From contig JBIIZD010000067.1 of the NCBI GenBank assembly GCA_044346445.1, positions 1 to 16,122 of the forward strand: a stretch of 16,122 nucleotides of DNA, in the 5' to 3' direction. Of this stretch, positions 1-7,659 are shown in pieces. The DNA comes from CAISGS01 sp044346445 (GTDB taxonomy: Bacteria > Pseudomonadota > Alphaproteobacteria > Caulobacterales > Caulobacteraceae). The position numbers and the translations under genes were made by a program. Each line of letters begins with the position of its first letter. Position 1 is the first letter of the stretch. A model generated the notes under the pieces. That model had not been told where the DNA came from, searched no databases, and saw only the letters and a list, made by a program, of their open reading frames with translations.

Positions 1-349
1 TGTGCGGTTTTATGGCGCTAAGGGGCGTATAGACTTGTTCAAACACCCCAACCACAGCCTGGGGATTATCCCGGCGCGAGACTTTTTCGAGTATGTCACG
101 GTTGACCTCAATCACCTCGCCGCCGCCGAGGCGAGCCGCCTGGGCAGCGCGCTGAAACACCGGATGGCTTGCCGCCTCAGCCCCGTGCAGCAAGATCTTG
201 GGCGCATGACCCAAATCAACCGCCTCGGTGATGATTTTTAGACCCTCGGCAAGGAACAGGCCGCTATCCTCGCGGTCTTTTCGCATATGCAAGGCCCGCA
301 CAGCCTTGACTGTGGGATTGGTCAGGGAGGTGATGGTGCGGCTGGTCAT
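1..349 (-). CDS. SpoU/TrmH-family RNA methyltransferase, N-terminal part (cut by window edge)
   Basis: The minus strand from ATG 349 stays open to base 1 (116 codons) and runs off the window, so only the N-terminal part is seen. It opens with MTSRTITSLTNPTVKAVRAL, then a charged HMRKDRED stretch and GLFLAEGLKII. That is the usual start of SpoU/TrmH-family 2'-O-ribose methyltransferases: an L30e-like RNA-substrate-binding domain with the R-K-x-R-x-x-x-G-x-F-x-x-E-G pattern. The catalytic knotted SPOUT domain should follow to the left of the window. The start overlaps the stop of the upstream methyltransferase as ATGA, so the two are probably translationally coupled. The family modifies rRNA or tRNA ribose using S-adenosylmethionine; the exact target cannot be told from this fragment. 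Confidence 0.85.
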   Translation of the reverse strand, partial: MTSRTITSLTNPTVKAVRALHMRKDREDSGLFLAEGLKIITEAVDLGHAPKILLHGAEAASHPVFQRAAQAARLGGGEVIEVNRDILEKVSRRDNPQAVVGVFEQVYTPLSAIKPH

Positions 350-1266
350 GGGTTGTGTGCGGCCCAGCGGGCAAAAAAGGACAGGCCGACGCCTCGGGTT
401 TCGCTTTCCTCCATCAAGGCCAGTTCGCCCCAATCAATCGTGCCGCCGCGCCCCTGCATCTGATCGGCCATCAGTCCGGCCAAGGACAGGCCACTAATGC
501 GTTCAGCATAGGCGTTGAGGATCAGAAACTCAGCATTTTCACTTAAAAGTTCGCAGCATAGGGTCAATAATTCAGGCAAATCCTCAAATAGCCGCCAGAC
601 CTCGCCGGTTGGACCTCGGCCATATTTGGGCGGGTCCAGAATTATGCCGTCATACCTTGTGCCGCGCCGCACTTCGCGCTGCACATATTTGCGGGCGTCT
701 TCGCAAATCCAGCGGATCGGGGCCTCGGTAAGGCCGGACAAGGCCGCATTGTCTCTGGCCCAGCCAATCGCTTTTTTCGAGGCATCGACATGGGTAACGG
801 CGGCCCCTGCGGCGGCACAGACCAGGCTGGCCACGCCCGTATAGCCAAACAGGTTGAGGATCTTTGGCGCTTCGCCACCCTTGGCCACCCTTTTGCGCAC
901 CCGCTCATCCAGCCAGGTCCAGTTGGCCGCCTGTTCGGGAAAAAAGGCCAGATGGCGAAAGGCGGTAAAACGGCCGTGGAATTTGACATCGCGCCAGCCG
1001 AGCGGCCAGGTCTCCTTGGTCGGTTTGGAAAACCGCCAGCGTCCGGCCTCATCCTCATCGGTGGGATCGAACACAGCATCGGCCTTGGCCCAGACGCTAT
1101 CGGCCAGGCGCGGCGCCCATAGACACTGTGGCTCGGGTCGCACGACCTGATAGGGGCCATAGCGCTCCAGCTTACGGCCATGGCCACTATCGAGCAGGGC
1201 ATAGTCCTTCCAAGCGGTGGTGCGCATGACAAGCGGGCTGGCGGCGAGTTTTGGGTTCGAGCTCAT
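346..1266 (-). CDS. Class I SAM-dependent rRNA-type methyltransferase (RlmI/RlmK-like)
   Basis: A 306-residue Rossmann-fold methyltransferase. The SAM-binding motif I is NLFGYTG (residues 138-144), the acidic residue after strand 2 is in DASKKAI (161-167), and motif IV is DPPKYGRG (211-218). The combination of LFxYTG, DxSKxA and DPPK(F/Y) is typical of RlmI/RlmK-like RNA base methyltransferases. The N-terminal 130 residues do not look like the RlmI PUA domain, so the substrate may differ; rRNA is the best guess. The start ATG 1266 has AGGGG only two bases upstream, which is close; Met14 (ATG 1227) is an alternative but has no visible ribosome binding site. It lies 18 bases after the glycosyltransferase stop and overlaps the next RNA methyltransferase by ATGA, so all three are probably one operon. 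Confidence 0.85.
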   Translation of the reverse strand: MSSNPKLAASPLVMRTTAWKDYALLDSGHGRKLERYGPYQVVRPEPQCLWAPRLADSVWAKADAVFDPTDEDEAGRWRFSKPTKETWPLGWRDVKFHGRFTAFRHLAFFPEQAANWTWLDERVRKRVAKGGEAPKILNLFGYTGVASLVCAAAGAAVTHVDASKKAIGWARDNAALSGLTEAPIRWICEDARKYVQREVRRGTRYDGIILDPPKYGRGPTGEVWRLFEDLPELLTLCCELLSENAEFLILNAYAERISGLSLAGLMADQMQGRGGTIDWGELALMEESETRGVGLSFFARWAAHNP

Positions 1267-1284
1267 AACCCCTGAAATAGGCGC

Positions 1285-2661
1285 TTAGGGGGGCGTTCGT
1301 AAAGCTTCGGGTTGATGCGGGGTCTTGTCCCAGTGAAAGGGGCGCAGGATCAGTTGTGAGATCGCCTTGGCTGCGGCCAGGCTTGCCAGGGGCCAATAGG
1401 CCAATGACAGCAGTAGATCCGTCGGCCTGATCGCAAAACCGGTACGCCTTGCCCCGATCCACATGGCCACGGCGGTTGCGCTCCAACCCAAGGTCAGGAC
1501 GGTGAGATCCAAGGCCAGATCCAGGCTCGGGTGCCCGATTATCGCCAAGGTGAGTTGAACCTTAAGCCATAGGAGCAAGGGGGCATGGATCATGGCTGAC
1601 AGGACGGATAGGCCCAAGGTCATCCAAAGAATCACCTGATCTTGCAGATTCAGTCGCCCCGGCGCGCGGGTCCAGACCAGCAGGGTTTGAAGATAGCCCT
1701 TTAGCCAGCGTGCGCGCTGCGGCAACCAGGCGCTAAAGTGTCTTGTCGGGGTCTCATAGGTCGGCAGGTGCAGCAATTGTGTGTGGTAGCCACTAAAGGC
1801 GAGACGAAAGCCAAGATCGGCATCTTCTGTGACATTATAGGCATCCCACCCACCAAGGCCGCGCAGCACTTCGGTGCGCAAATGGTTGCTGGTGCCACCC
1901 AGCGGAATGGGCCGTCTGGCCCTGGCCAGGGCCGGAAGTAGGGTCTCGAACTGCACGGCATAATCGAGCGCAAACTGCCGTGCGAAAAAGCCCTGACAGG
2001 TTCTTATCCTTAATGGGGCTTGCAGACAGCCAAGCCTTGGCCCGCCAACGGCAAAAGCGCTTGCGGATTCGCGCAATTGATCGGGATGGGGCCTGTCCTC
2101 GGCATCATAGACCACGACCAGATCGCCTCTGGCCTCGGCCAAGGCCAGATTGCAGGCGCGCGGCTTGGTTCTGGGCTGGCCGTCAATGGCCGTCAGAACC
2201 CGCATCCAGCGCGGCGGCCTTGCGGCATGGAGCGCCTTGCGCGTGTCATGGTCATCGACCTCGACCACAAAGATCACTTCCAGCCGCGATCTTGGATAAG
2301 AAATCGCTTTAAGCGCCTCTATGATCTGTGGTGCCATTTCGGCCTCGTGATAGAGGGGCACAAGGATGGAATAGACCGGCAAGTCCCGGTCGCTGCGCGC
2401 CAAGGTGAACGGTTTGGCGTCTAAGGTTTGGGCAATTAAGGCTGTTGCGATCTTGATCAGGCTGGCGGCAATGAACAAGCCAGCAAAGGTCGAATGTGCC
2501 ACAGCGCCAATCCCGCGCGGCGCGATCACAAGGCCTATACCAAGGCCCAGGATCAGACTGGCCAAAACAAGGCCTTGTGCAGGCGAAGCGCCGTGCCGGG
2601 CGGTTGGTCTCGCCTTGGTTAAGTCGGGCTCTGCTCGGTGCGTGTCGCGATTTGGGCTCAT
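1285..2661 (-). CDS. Membrane-bound family 2 glycosyltransferase (processive, cellulose-synthase-like)
   Basis: A GT2 enzyme of 458 residues from the chosen start. Two hydrophobic segments (about 30-50 and 52-75) precede a cytoplasmic GT-A domain, followed by three more membrane segments (about 343-370, 384-403, 417-439). Catalytic motifs are in the right order: EVDD (134-137), DAED (186-189), TED (278-280) and QRARW (315-319). The last is the Q-x-x-R-W motif of processive enzymes such as cellulose and hyaluronan synthases. It probably polymerises an exopolysaccharide from a nucleotide sugar and moves it across the inner membrane; the sugar is unknown. ATG 2661 is chosen because GGAA lies just upstream. 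ATG 2673 (four residues longer) is possible, while the longest frame starts at a TTG (2721) inside the presumed promoter. First gene of the leftward operon, divergent from the TetR gene. Confidence 0.85.
   Translation of the reverse strand: MSPNRDTHRAEPDLTKARPTARHGASPAQGLVLASLILGLGIGLVIAPRGIGAVAHSTFAGLFIAASLIKIATALIAQTLDAKPFTLARSDRDLPVYSILVPLYHEAEMAPQIIEALKAISYPRSRLEVIFVVEVDDHDTRKALHAARPPRWMRVLTAIDGQPRTKPRACNLALAEARGDLVVVYDAEDRPHPDQLRESASAFAVGGPRLGCLQAPLRIRTCQGFFARQFALDYAVQFETLLPALARARRPIPLGGTSNHLRTEVLRGLGGWDAYNVTEDADLGFRLAFSGYHTQLLHLPTYETPTRHFSAWLPQRARWLKGYLQTLLVWTRAPGRLNLQDQVILWMTLGLSVLSAMIHAPLLLWLKVQLTLAIIGHPSLDLALDLTVLTLGWSATAVAMWIGARRTGFAIRPTDLLLSLAYWPLASLAAAKAISQLILRPFHWDKTPHQPEALRTPP
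2567..2578. repeat. Palindrome ACAAGGCCTTGT (copy 1 of CAAGGCCTTG)
   Basis: A perfect 12-base palindrome inside the glycosyltransferase gene, read there as Gln-Gly-Leu-Val, a codon phase different from the other three copies. Confidence 0.7.
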
Positions 2662-2673
2662 TTGCCATTCCAT

Positions 2674-2843
2674 TGTGGAACGGCCAGCAAGATGAATATC
2701 TATCGATAGTTGTAAAAGCAATTGAAAGTTGTTTAATGTATTGGGGCTTCACCCTATGCGGGAGCTTATGTGGCTTTAGGGACTTGCCGCAGCCAAGCGT
2801 TTCTCGTTTAGTGGCCTTGTTTGAAATCAACTTGGAGTCTGAC
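2674..2843. promoter_or_regulatory. Divergent promoter region between glycosyltransferase operon and TetR gene
   Basis: This AT-rich region separates the two divergent units. On the minus strand TTGCTT (2721-2716) and TATTCA (2698-2693) are 17 bases apart and could drive the glycosyltransferase operon. On the plus strand TTGTAA (2710-2715) and TTAATG (2733-2738) are 17 bases apart and could drive the TetR gene. The matches to the sigma-70 consensus are partial, so these are inferences. AGTTGT occurs twice 19 bases apart (2708, 2727). The rest, to 2843, shows no gene I can support on either strand. A GANTC site (GAGTC, 2835-2839) overlaps the TetR ribosome binding site. Confidence 0.45.
2700..2709. 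promoter_or_regulatory. Palindrome CTATCGATAG, candidate TetR operator
   Basis: A perfect 10-base inverted repeat. It lies inside the spacer of the proposed leftward promoter and touches the -35 of the proposed rightward promoter. TetR-family dimers commonly bind such palindromes in divergent intergenic regions and repress both sides. No second copy was noticed in the window. Binding itself is inferred from position only. Confidence 0.4.
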
Positions 2844-3479
2844 TTGTCCCTGATCCTTGCAAAGCTGCCAAAGTCTTCGCGCAAGCCCAAGGGTGATGGC
2901 CATTTGCGCCGGGCCGAAATCCTGCTCGCAGCCGAGCGGATTTTTGTTGCTGAGGGCTATGAAGGCGCAACCATCCGCAAGATTGCCGATGAGGTCGGTC
3001 TGTCCTCCACGGCCTTGTATATGCATTTCAGAGATAAGGCCGAAATCTTGCTTGAGATCTGCGCCGAGGCGATACAGCACCTGTTAGATTCCAATACAGC
3101 CATAGCCCAGATGCCGACCGACCCGGTGGTACGGGTCAGGGCCATGCTGGCCGCCTATATGGACTTTGCGCTGAAAAACCCAAATGCCTATCAGCTCCTG
3201 TTCGGCGCAACGCCTGGCGAGATTACCGAAGATCGCGCCGAGGAAAACATGGCGCTTGGTGAGCGTAATTATGACTGTTTTCGTAGTGTCGTTGCTGAGA
3301 TTGCCGCTTGCGGCCGCTTGCGGACCGGATCGGTCGATGGCGCGGCCCAAACGCTTTGGGCGGCGTGTCACGGACTGGTCGCGCTCTTGATTGTTCGCCC
3401 AAGCTTTATTTGGGAGCCTGCTGACCGCTTGATCGAGGGCATGCTCGACGGAATCCTCTACGGTCTGGTGACCGATTGA
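2844..3479 (+). CDS. TetR/AcrR-family transcriptional regulator
   Basis: 211 residues, a normal TetR size. The N-terminal helix-turn-helix is clear: ERIFVAEGYEGATIRKIADE followed by VGLSSTALYMHFRDKAEIL (about 31-69). The C-terminal ligand domain contains LWAACHGLVALL (171-182), resembling the W-x-x-x-H-G motif of WHG-type TetR regulators. TTG 2844 is preferred because GGAG (2834-2837) sits six bases upstream and it gives a typical N-terminal arm. In-frame alternatives are ATG 2736, which would sit on the proposed -10, and GTG 2811. The open frame continues upstream to 2496 only as an antisense shadow of the glycosyltransferase. It probably controls itself, the overlapping dehydratase and perhaps the divergent operon; the ligand is unknown. 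Confidence 0.9.
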   Translation: MSLILAKLPKSSRKPKGDGHLRRAEILLAAERIFVAEGYEGATIRKIADEVGLSSTALYMHFRDKAEILLEICAEAIQHLLDSNTAIAQMPTDPVVRVRAMLAAYMDFALKNPNAYQLLFGATPGEITEDRAEENMALGERNYDCFRSVVAEIAACGRLRTGSVDGAAQTLWAACHGLVALLIVRPSFIWEPADRLIEGMLDGILYGLVTD

Positions 3480-4468
3480 CGCTCCGACCCGACTTGCCGG
3501 GCCTAGCCGATGTCGAGGATGCGGCAAGGCGGCTCGCAGGCTTGGCCGTGCGGACCCCCTTATTGCGCAGTGATGCCTTGGATCAGGCTTGCGGCGGATC
3601 GGTCTGGATCAAGGCTGAGACCTTGCAGCGCACGGGCTCGTTCAAGTTTCGCGGGGCCTATAATCGCCTGTGCCGCCTAAGCGATGATGAGCGCACCCGC
3701 GGCGTGGTCGCATTTTCATCGGGCAATCATGCCCAGGGCGTCGCCCATGCCGCCCAGATATTGGGTATGCCCGCTATCATTGTCATGCCCACCGATGCGC
3801 CAGCGATAAAGCGAGACGCGACCTTAGGCTTTGGCGCTGAGGTGATCCTTTATGACCGGTTTACCGAAAGCCGTGAGGCCATAGCCGCAGCCCTTGCGGC
3901 CCAGCGCGGCGCGGTGGTGGTGCCAGCCTTTGACGATTTCTTTGTCATGGCCGGGCAGGGGACGGTCGGCCTAGAAGCGGCAGATCAGTTCAAGGCGCTT
4001 GGGGCCGCGCCGGACGTGCTGCTTTGCCCCGCGTCTGGCGGCGGTCTGGTGGCAGGGATTGGCTTGGCGTTTGAGTCCCGTTTGCCGCAAACCAAGCTTT
4101 ATGTGGTTGAGCCCAAGGGCTTTACTGACCATGCTGACAGTTTGGCGGCAGGTCATCCGGTTGCGCGCGCGCCGGGGACAGCCAGCCTGTGCGATGCGCT
4201 CATGGCACCAAGACCGGGCGACCTGACCTTTGCCATTAATGGCCCAAGGCTGTCGGGGGCCTTGAGTGTGACGGATGATCAGGTCTTGGCCGCCATGGCC
4301 TTTGCCTTTCGCCACCTCAAGCTGGTGATCGAGCCGGGCGGGGCGGTTGGACTGGCCGCCCTGTTGTCGGGTCAAATGACCCTGGCTGGGCGCACAGGCC
4401 TGGTGATTGCCTCTGGCGGTAATCTCGATCCACAAACCTTCGAAAAGTGTCTAAGGTTTTTTAATTAA
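3476..4468 (+). CDS. PLP-dependent threonine/serine dehydratase (threonine ammonia-lyase family)
   Basis: A fold-type II PLP enzyme of 330 residues. The cofactor lysine is Lys57 in GSFKFRGAYN. SSGNHAQG (81-88) is the substrate/cofactor loop, ASGGGL (186-191) is the phosphate-binding glycine loop, and SGGN (313-316) lies near the C-terminus. There is no C-terminal ACT-like regulatory domain, so it resembles catabolic dehydratases and serine racemases rather than biosynthetic IlvA. The likely reaction is deamination of threonine to 2-oxobutanoate or serine to pyruvate; substrate choice cannot be read from sequence. TTG 3476 overlaps the TetR stop as TTGA and has only a weak GGTG upstream; TTG 3494 is an alternative. 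Co-transcription with TetR is likely. Confidence 0.85.
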   Translation: MTLRPDLPGLADVEDAARRLAGLAVRTPLLRSDALDQACGGSVWIKAETLQRTGSFKFRGAYNRLCRLSDDERTRGVVAFSSGNHAQGVAHAAQILGMPAIIVMPTDAPAIKRDATLGFGAEVILYDRFTESREAIAAALAAQRGAVVVPAFDDFFVMAGQGTVGLEAADQFKALGAAPDVLLCPASGGGLVAGIGLAFESRLPQTKLYVVEPKGFTDHADSLAAGHPVARAPGTASLCDALMAPRPGDLTFAINGPRLSGALSVTDDQVLAAMAFAFRHLKLVIEPGGAVGLAALLSGQMTLAGRTGLVIASGGNLDPQTFEKCLRFFN

Positions 4469-4489
4469 AGATCGAAATTGTTTCAGTAT

Positions 4490-6643
4490 TTACGGCTGAG
4501 CTAAGGTCGATCCGGCGGTGCCATCCGAGCCGAGTTCGGAGGTGGATATGCGATCGGTCTGGGCGGTGACCGCCAGACCATTGCCGAACATGCCCCGCCG
4601 CAAGTCCTTTGAAAGGGTTAGCGGCGCGGAGCCTCCGTTCAGACGGGCGCGATAGACCTGCACATTTTCCATCACCCTCATGACATAATTGCGGGTTTCG
4701 GCGAAGGGAATGCACTCGATAAAGTCCAGCGGATCGGTATTGGAACTGCGCGGATCGCCGCAGAACCCAACCCAGGCCGCAGGACGGCCTGGACCGGCAT
4801 TATAGGCTGCTGCGGCCAGCACATAAGACCCGCCAAACCCATTAATCATGTGGCCAAGATAGGCTGAGCCCAGACGCATATTATAGTCCGGATCGTTCAT
4901 GCGACCGGGCTCATACGCAACCCCAATCCGCTTTGCGGTGCTCCTTGCCGTGGCCGGCATGACCTGCATCATGCCTTGCGCTCCGACGGCAGAGCGGACC
5001 CGAGGATCAAAGCCGCTTTCTTGACGGGTTATGCCAAGCACGGCGGCAGGCTCGGGTGCCTCGGCGGCCAAGGGCGCGTCGCGCACGGGATAGCCGCGTT
5101 CGGCCAGGATAAAGCCGCGTTGCGCCGCCCCGCGCACGACCCGCATGGACAGGTCCTGATCACCGAGGCTACGGGCCAGATCGACCAATAGCGCGCACTC
5201 CTCGGCATTGGGTAATGTATCGTCCAGGGCCAGGATAAAGGTCCTGACCAGATCGCTGCGACCGATCTGGTGCAGCATGCGGATAGCCTTGACCATATCG
5301 CGGTTTTCAAATCGCGTCTGGTCGGCGGCGCTTGGTGGAGACTCGCGCGGAAGGTCGATATGGATAAGACCGGCTTTTTCCGCCGAAAGTTGGCCGTAAA
5401 ATGTCGTGATGTACTTAGCACCATCGCCATAAAAGGTTGCCGCAGCGATTGGGTCTTGCATGGCATCGGCTGCCCGGCCGCGCCAGTAAAACGCCCGTGA
5501 CTGGGTAATGGGTGATGCGCTGGTGGCCTGGATGCGGGCAAAATGCTGGTCGGCCAGGGCCGGATTATTCAGCTTGGCCAAGGCCAGCCACCCGGCAAAA
5601 AACTCGGCCTCGACGTAATTGACGCCGGGGCTGAAGCCATGATTGGTCACGGCCTGATAGGCGGCCTTGTGATTGCCAGCCTTTAAGGCAAGATTAAAGA
5701 TCAGACGCCGCTCAAGCCAAACCTTTGTCGCGGCCTCCTCATAGGCGGGCACCTGAGGCAGGGCGCTGCCTAGGGCCAGAGTCTCGCTGTCTCGCCCCGT
5801 TTTGCGCAGATATTGCACCTTTTCATAGGCCAAGGAGGGGTCAGCGGCCAGTTGCGGCGTCAAGCGCAGCAGGGTCTGGTCCAGATTGGCACCGGCGCGG
5901 ATAGCCAGGCGCGCTTGTGCCAATTGCCTTTGATCATCAGTCAGCAATGGCAAAAGGGCTTGAATCGCCGCTGCATTATTGCCCAGGGACAGCATTTCGG
6001 CGCGTTTAGCATGGTCTTGCGGCGTTAAGATATCGCCAAACCGCATCAGCATCGTCGCCTGGGTCGCAGTATCGAAAAAGGCGTCGCGCCATACTCGGCC
6101 AATCAGGGCCTGGGCGGCCGCAGTCTTGTCCAGTCTGCGTAAGGCTGCGGTGAGCGCCATTGCGCCCTGAGCGGTTTGCGGTGGCTGCCCCTTAAACCAT
6201 TCCACCGTCTGTAACGGCGTCAGGGCGGAGGTTTCCAAGCGTTTTTCTGCCGCCGATTGCCGACGGCTTGCCCGTGGCCAGCCGTCTAGGGCCAAGCGCG
6301 ACTGGTCAAGTTCGGAAAAGCTGAGCCGGTCACTTAAGCCATCGGCCAAGACCCAGAGCGCAATCTTGCGCATGGCGCTGTCAGAACTGGTGCTGACAAT
6401 CTGCTTGAGTGGGCCATCAATCCCGCGATTGGCGGCGGAAAGGGCGGCCGATAGCGCATTCAGGTCCTGATTCGCCAAGATAGGCGCTGGGCTCGGCAAT
6501 TGTGCTGACGCGGGCAGTGGCTGGGTGGTCGGAAACGGCGCATAAGGCACCTGAGGCGTCGATGTATCGAAGGCGTGCGCCGAGGCTGAGCCAAGAGCGA
6601 GCGCAAATCCGACCAAAACGTAAGGGAGACGATACCTCATCAC
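4490..6643 (-). CDS. Periplasmic soluble lytic murein transglycosylase (Slt-type)
   Basis: 717 residues. A Sec signal peptide (basic start, hydrophobic core, SASAHA before about residue 25) is followed by a long alpha-helical, alanine-rich superhelical region (about 55-520). A C-terminal lysozyme-like domain carries ITRQESGFD with catalytic Glu542, GMMQVMPATA (557-566) and AAAYNAGPGR (611-620). It cleaves the MurNAc-GlcNAc bond of peptidoglycan to form 1,6-anhydro-MurNAc in the periplasm, acting in wall turnover. The start is GTG 6643 followed directly by ATG 6640; AAAGG lies 9 or 12 bases upstream, and the difference is one residue. Its stop is 21 bases from the convergent dehydratase stop, with no clear terminator hairpin between. 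It diverges from dapA. Confidence 0.93.
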   Translation of the reverse strand: MMRYRLPYVLVGFALALGSASAHAFDTSTPQVPYAPFPTTQPLPASAQLPSPAPILANQDLNALSAALSAANRGIDGPLKQIVSTSSDSAMRKIALWVLADGLSDRLSFSELDQSRLALDGWPRASRRQSAAEKRLETSALTPLQTVEWFKGQPPQTAQGAMALTAALRRLDKTAAAQALIGRVWRDAFFDTATQATMLMRFGDILTPQDHAKRAEMLSLGNNAAAIQALLPLLTDDQRQLAQARLAIRAGANLDQTLLRLTPQLAADPSLAYEKVQYLRKTGRDSETLALGSALPQVPAYEEAATKVWLERRLIFNLALKAGNHKAAYQAVTNHGFSPGVNYVEAEFFAGWLALAKLNNPALADQHFARIQATSASPITQSRAFYWRGRAADAMQDPIAAATFYGDGAKYITTFYGQLSAEKAGLIHIDLPRESPPSAADQTRFENRDMVKAIRMLHQIGRSDLVRTFILALDDTLPNAEECALLVDLARSLGDQDLSMRVVRGAAQRGFILAERGYPVRDAPLAAEAPEPAAVLGITRQESGFDPRVRSAVGAQGMMQVMPATARSTAKRIGVAYEPGRMNDPDYNMRLGSAYLGHMINGFGGSYVLAAAAYNAGPGRPAAWVGFCGDPRSSNTDPLDFIECIPFAETRNYVMRVMENVQVYRARLNGGSAPLTLSKDLRRGMFGNGLAVTAQTDRISTSELGSDGTAGSTLAQP

Positions 6644-6684
6644 GCGAAAATACCTTTCAAACCCAAGTCATTGTCTCGCAGCAG

Positions 6685-6714
6685 TTGCCTCAAACGGGTC
6701 TGCCGCCCTATTGT
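6685..6714 (+). promoter_or_regulatory. Possible dapA promoter
   Basis: TTGCCT (6685-6690) and TATTGT (6709-6714) are 18 bases apart in the 129-base gap between the divergent transglycosylase and dapA. Matches to the sigma-70 consensus are partial. If real, transcription would start near 6720 and leave a leader of about 50 bases containing the hairpin at 6731-6750. Confidence 0.25.
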
Positions 6715-6730
6715 CCGATTAACTTCCCCG

Positions 6731-6766
6731 GCCGCAACCCTTGTCGCGGCGTTTTACGGCTTTTTT
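6731..6766 (+). promoter_or_regulatory. Hairpin plus T-tract in the dapA leader (terminator- or attenuator-like)
   Basis: GCCGC (6731-6735) and GCGGC (6746-6750) form a five-base-pair stem with a ten-base loop, followed by TTTT (6752-6755). CGGC (6757-6760), which could pair with 6731-6734 instead, is followed directly by TTTTTT (6761-6766). The element ends only six bases before the dapA ATG. The stems are short, so this is suggestive only. Confidence 0.25.
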
Positions 6767-6772
6767 CGTACC

Positions 6773-7657
6773 ATGTCTCACCTTCAATTTCACGGCGCCA
6801 TTACAGCCCTGGTCACACCCTTTCAAAATGGTCAGGTGGACGAAGACGCTTTTGTAGCCCTAGTAGAGCGCCAAGTCACTGAAGGAATTCATGGGGTTGT
6901 GCCGGTCGGCACCACGGGCGAGACCGCAACCTTGTCGCATGACGAGCACCGGCGCGTTGTTTCTCTATGCCTGAAAACCGTAGCGGGGCGGGTGCCTGTG
7001 ATCGCGGGCTGCGGCTCCAATGCGACGGCGGAGTCTATTGAGCTGGCCAAGTTTGCCAAGGCAGAAGGTGCTGATGCGGCTCTGGTGGTTACCCCCTATT
7101 ATAATCGCCCAAGCCAGGAAGGCCTTTATCGTCATTACGAGGCGATCAATAATGCGGTCCAATTGCCGGTTCTGATTTATAATGTGCCCAGCCGCACCAG
7201 TGTGGATATCAGCAATGAGACTGTGGCGCGTCTCGCCAGCCTGCCTAATATTGTCGGGATCAAGGATGCCACGGGCGATCTTGCCAGGGCTAGCCTGATG
7301 CGGCTGGCCTGTGGCGAGGGTTTCATCATGCTGTCGGGCGATGACCCATCAGCGCTTGGCTATGTCGCCCATGGCGGCCACGGCTGTATTTCGGTCACCG
7401 GCAATGTGGCACCGGCCATGGTCGCCAGCCTTTTCAATGCCTTGAAGACGGCCGACTGGGCTAAGGCGCTTTATGTGCAAGATCGGCTGATCCAGTTACA
7501 CAAGGCCTTGTTCCTAGATGCCTCGCCATCGCCGACCAAGTTTGCCTTGGCGCAGTTGGGGCTTTGCCAGGCAGATGTCAGGCTGCCAATCGCGCCGTGT
7601 GCTGAGGCGGTCCAGCCCCTGATCCTTGACGCTATGCGGGAAGCCGGAGTGATCTGA
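6773..7657 (+). CDS. dapA: 4-hydroxy-tetrahydrodipicolinate synthase
   Basis: 294 residues, the usual DapA length. It condenses pyruvate with aspartate semialdehyde, the first committed step to diaminopimelate and lysine. Visible family residues: GTTGE (46-50), VTPYYN (106-111), YNVPSRT with Tyr136 and Arg141, and the Schiff-base Lys164 in GIKDATGDL. ATG 6773 gives the standard N-terminus HGAITALVTPF; the frame remains open upstream to 6671 but that part is not family-like. No Shine-Dalgarno sequence is visible before the ATG (CTTTTTTCGTACC), which is odd for a core gene. smpB starts two bases after its stop, so the pair is an operon. It supplies diaminopimelate for peptidoglycan, fitting the neighbouring transglycosylase. 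Confidence 0.97.
   Translation: MSHLQFHGAITALVTPFQNGQVDEDAFVALVERQVTEGIHGVVPVGTTGETATLSHDEHRRVVSLCLKTVAGRVPVIAGCGSNATAESIELAKFAKAEGADAALVVTPYYNRPSQEGLYRHYEAINNAVQLPVLIYNVPSRTSVDISNETVARLASLPNIVGIKDATGDLARASLMRLACGEGFIMLSGDDPSALGYVAHGGHGCISVTGNVAPAMVASLFNALKTADWAKALYVQDRLIQLHKALFLDASPSPTKFALAQLGLCQADVRLPIAPCAEAVQPLILDAMREAGVI
7500..7511. repeat. Palindrome ACAAGGCCTTGT (copy 2 of CAAGGCCTTG)
   Basis: Identical over 12 bases to the copy at 2567, inside dapA, where it is read as Lys-Ala-Leu. Confidence 0.7.
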
Positions 7658-7659
7658 GC

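Noticed and set aside
642..1232. 196-residue minus-strand frame inside the methyltransferase gene
   Set aside because: It reads the same strand as the methyltransferase out of frame; the methyltransferase motifs are in the other frame.
2496..2843. Open extension of the TetR frame to 2496, giving a 327-residue protein
   Set aside because: Bases before about 2674 are antisense to the glycosyltransferase, the extension has no TetR-like sequence, and GGAG-TTG at 2844 gives a normal-length protein.
4460..4469. TTTAATTAAA palindrome and T-run at the dehydratase stop as a bidirectional terminator
   Set aside because: There is no GC-rich stem next to the T-run, so it does not meet the form of an intrinsic terminator.
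6671..6772. Upstream extension of the dapA frame
   Set aside because: DapA proteins start with the HGxxTALVTPF block, directly after ATG 6773; the extension covers the intergenic region.
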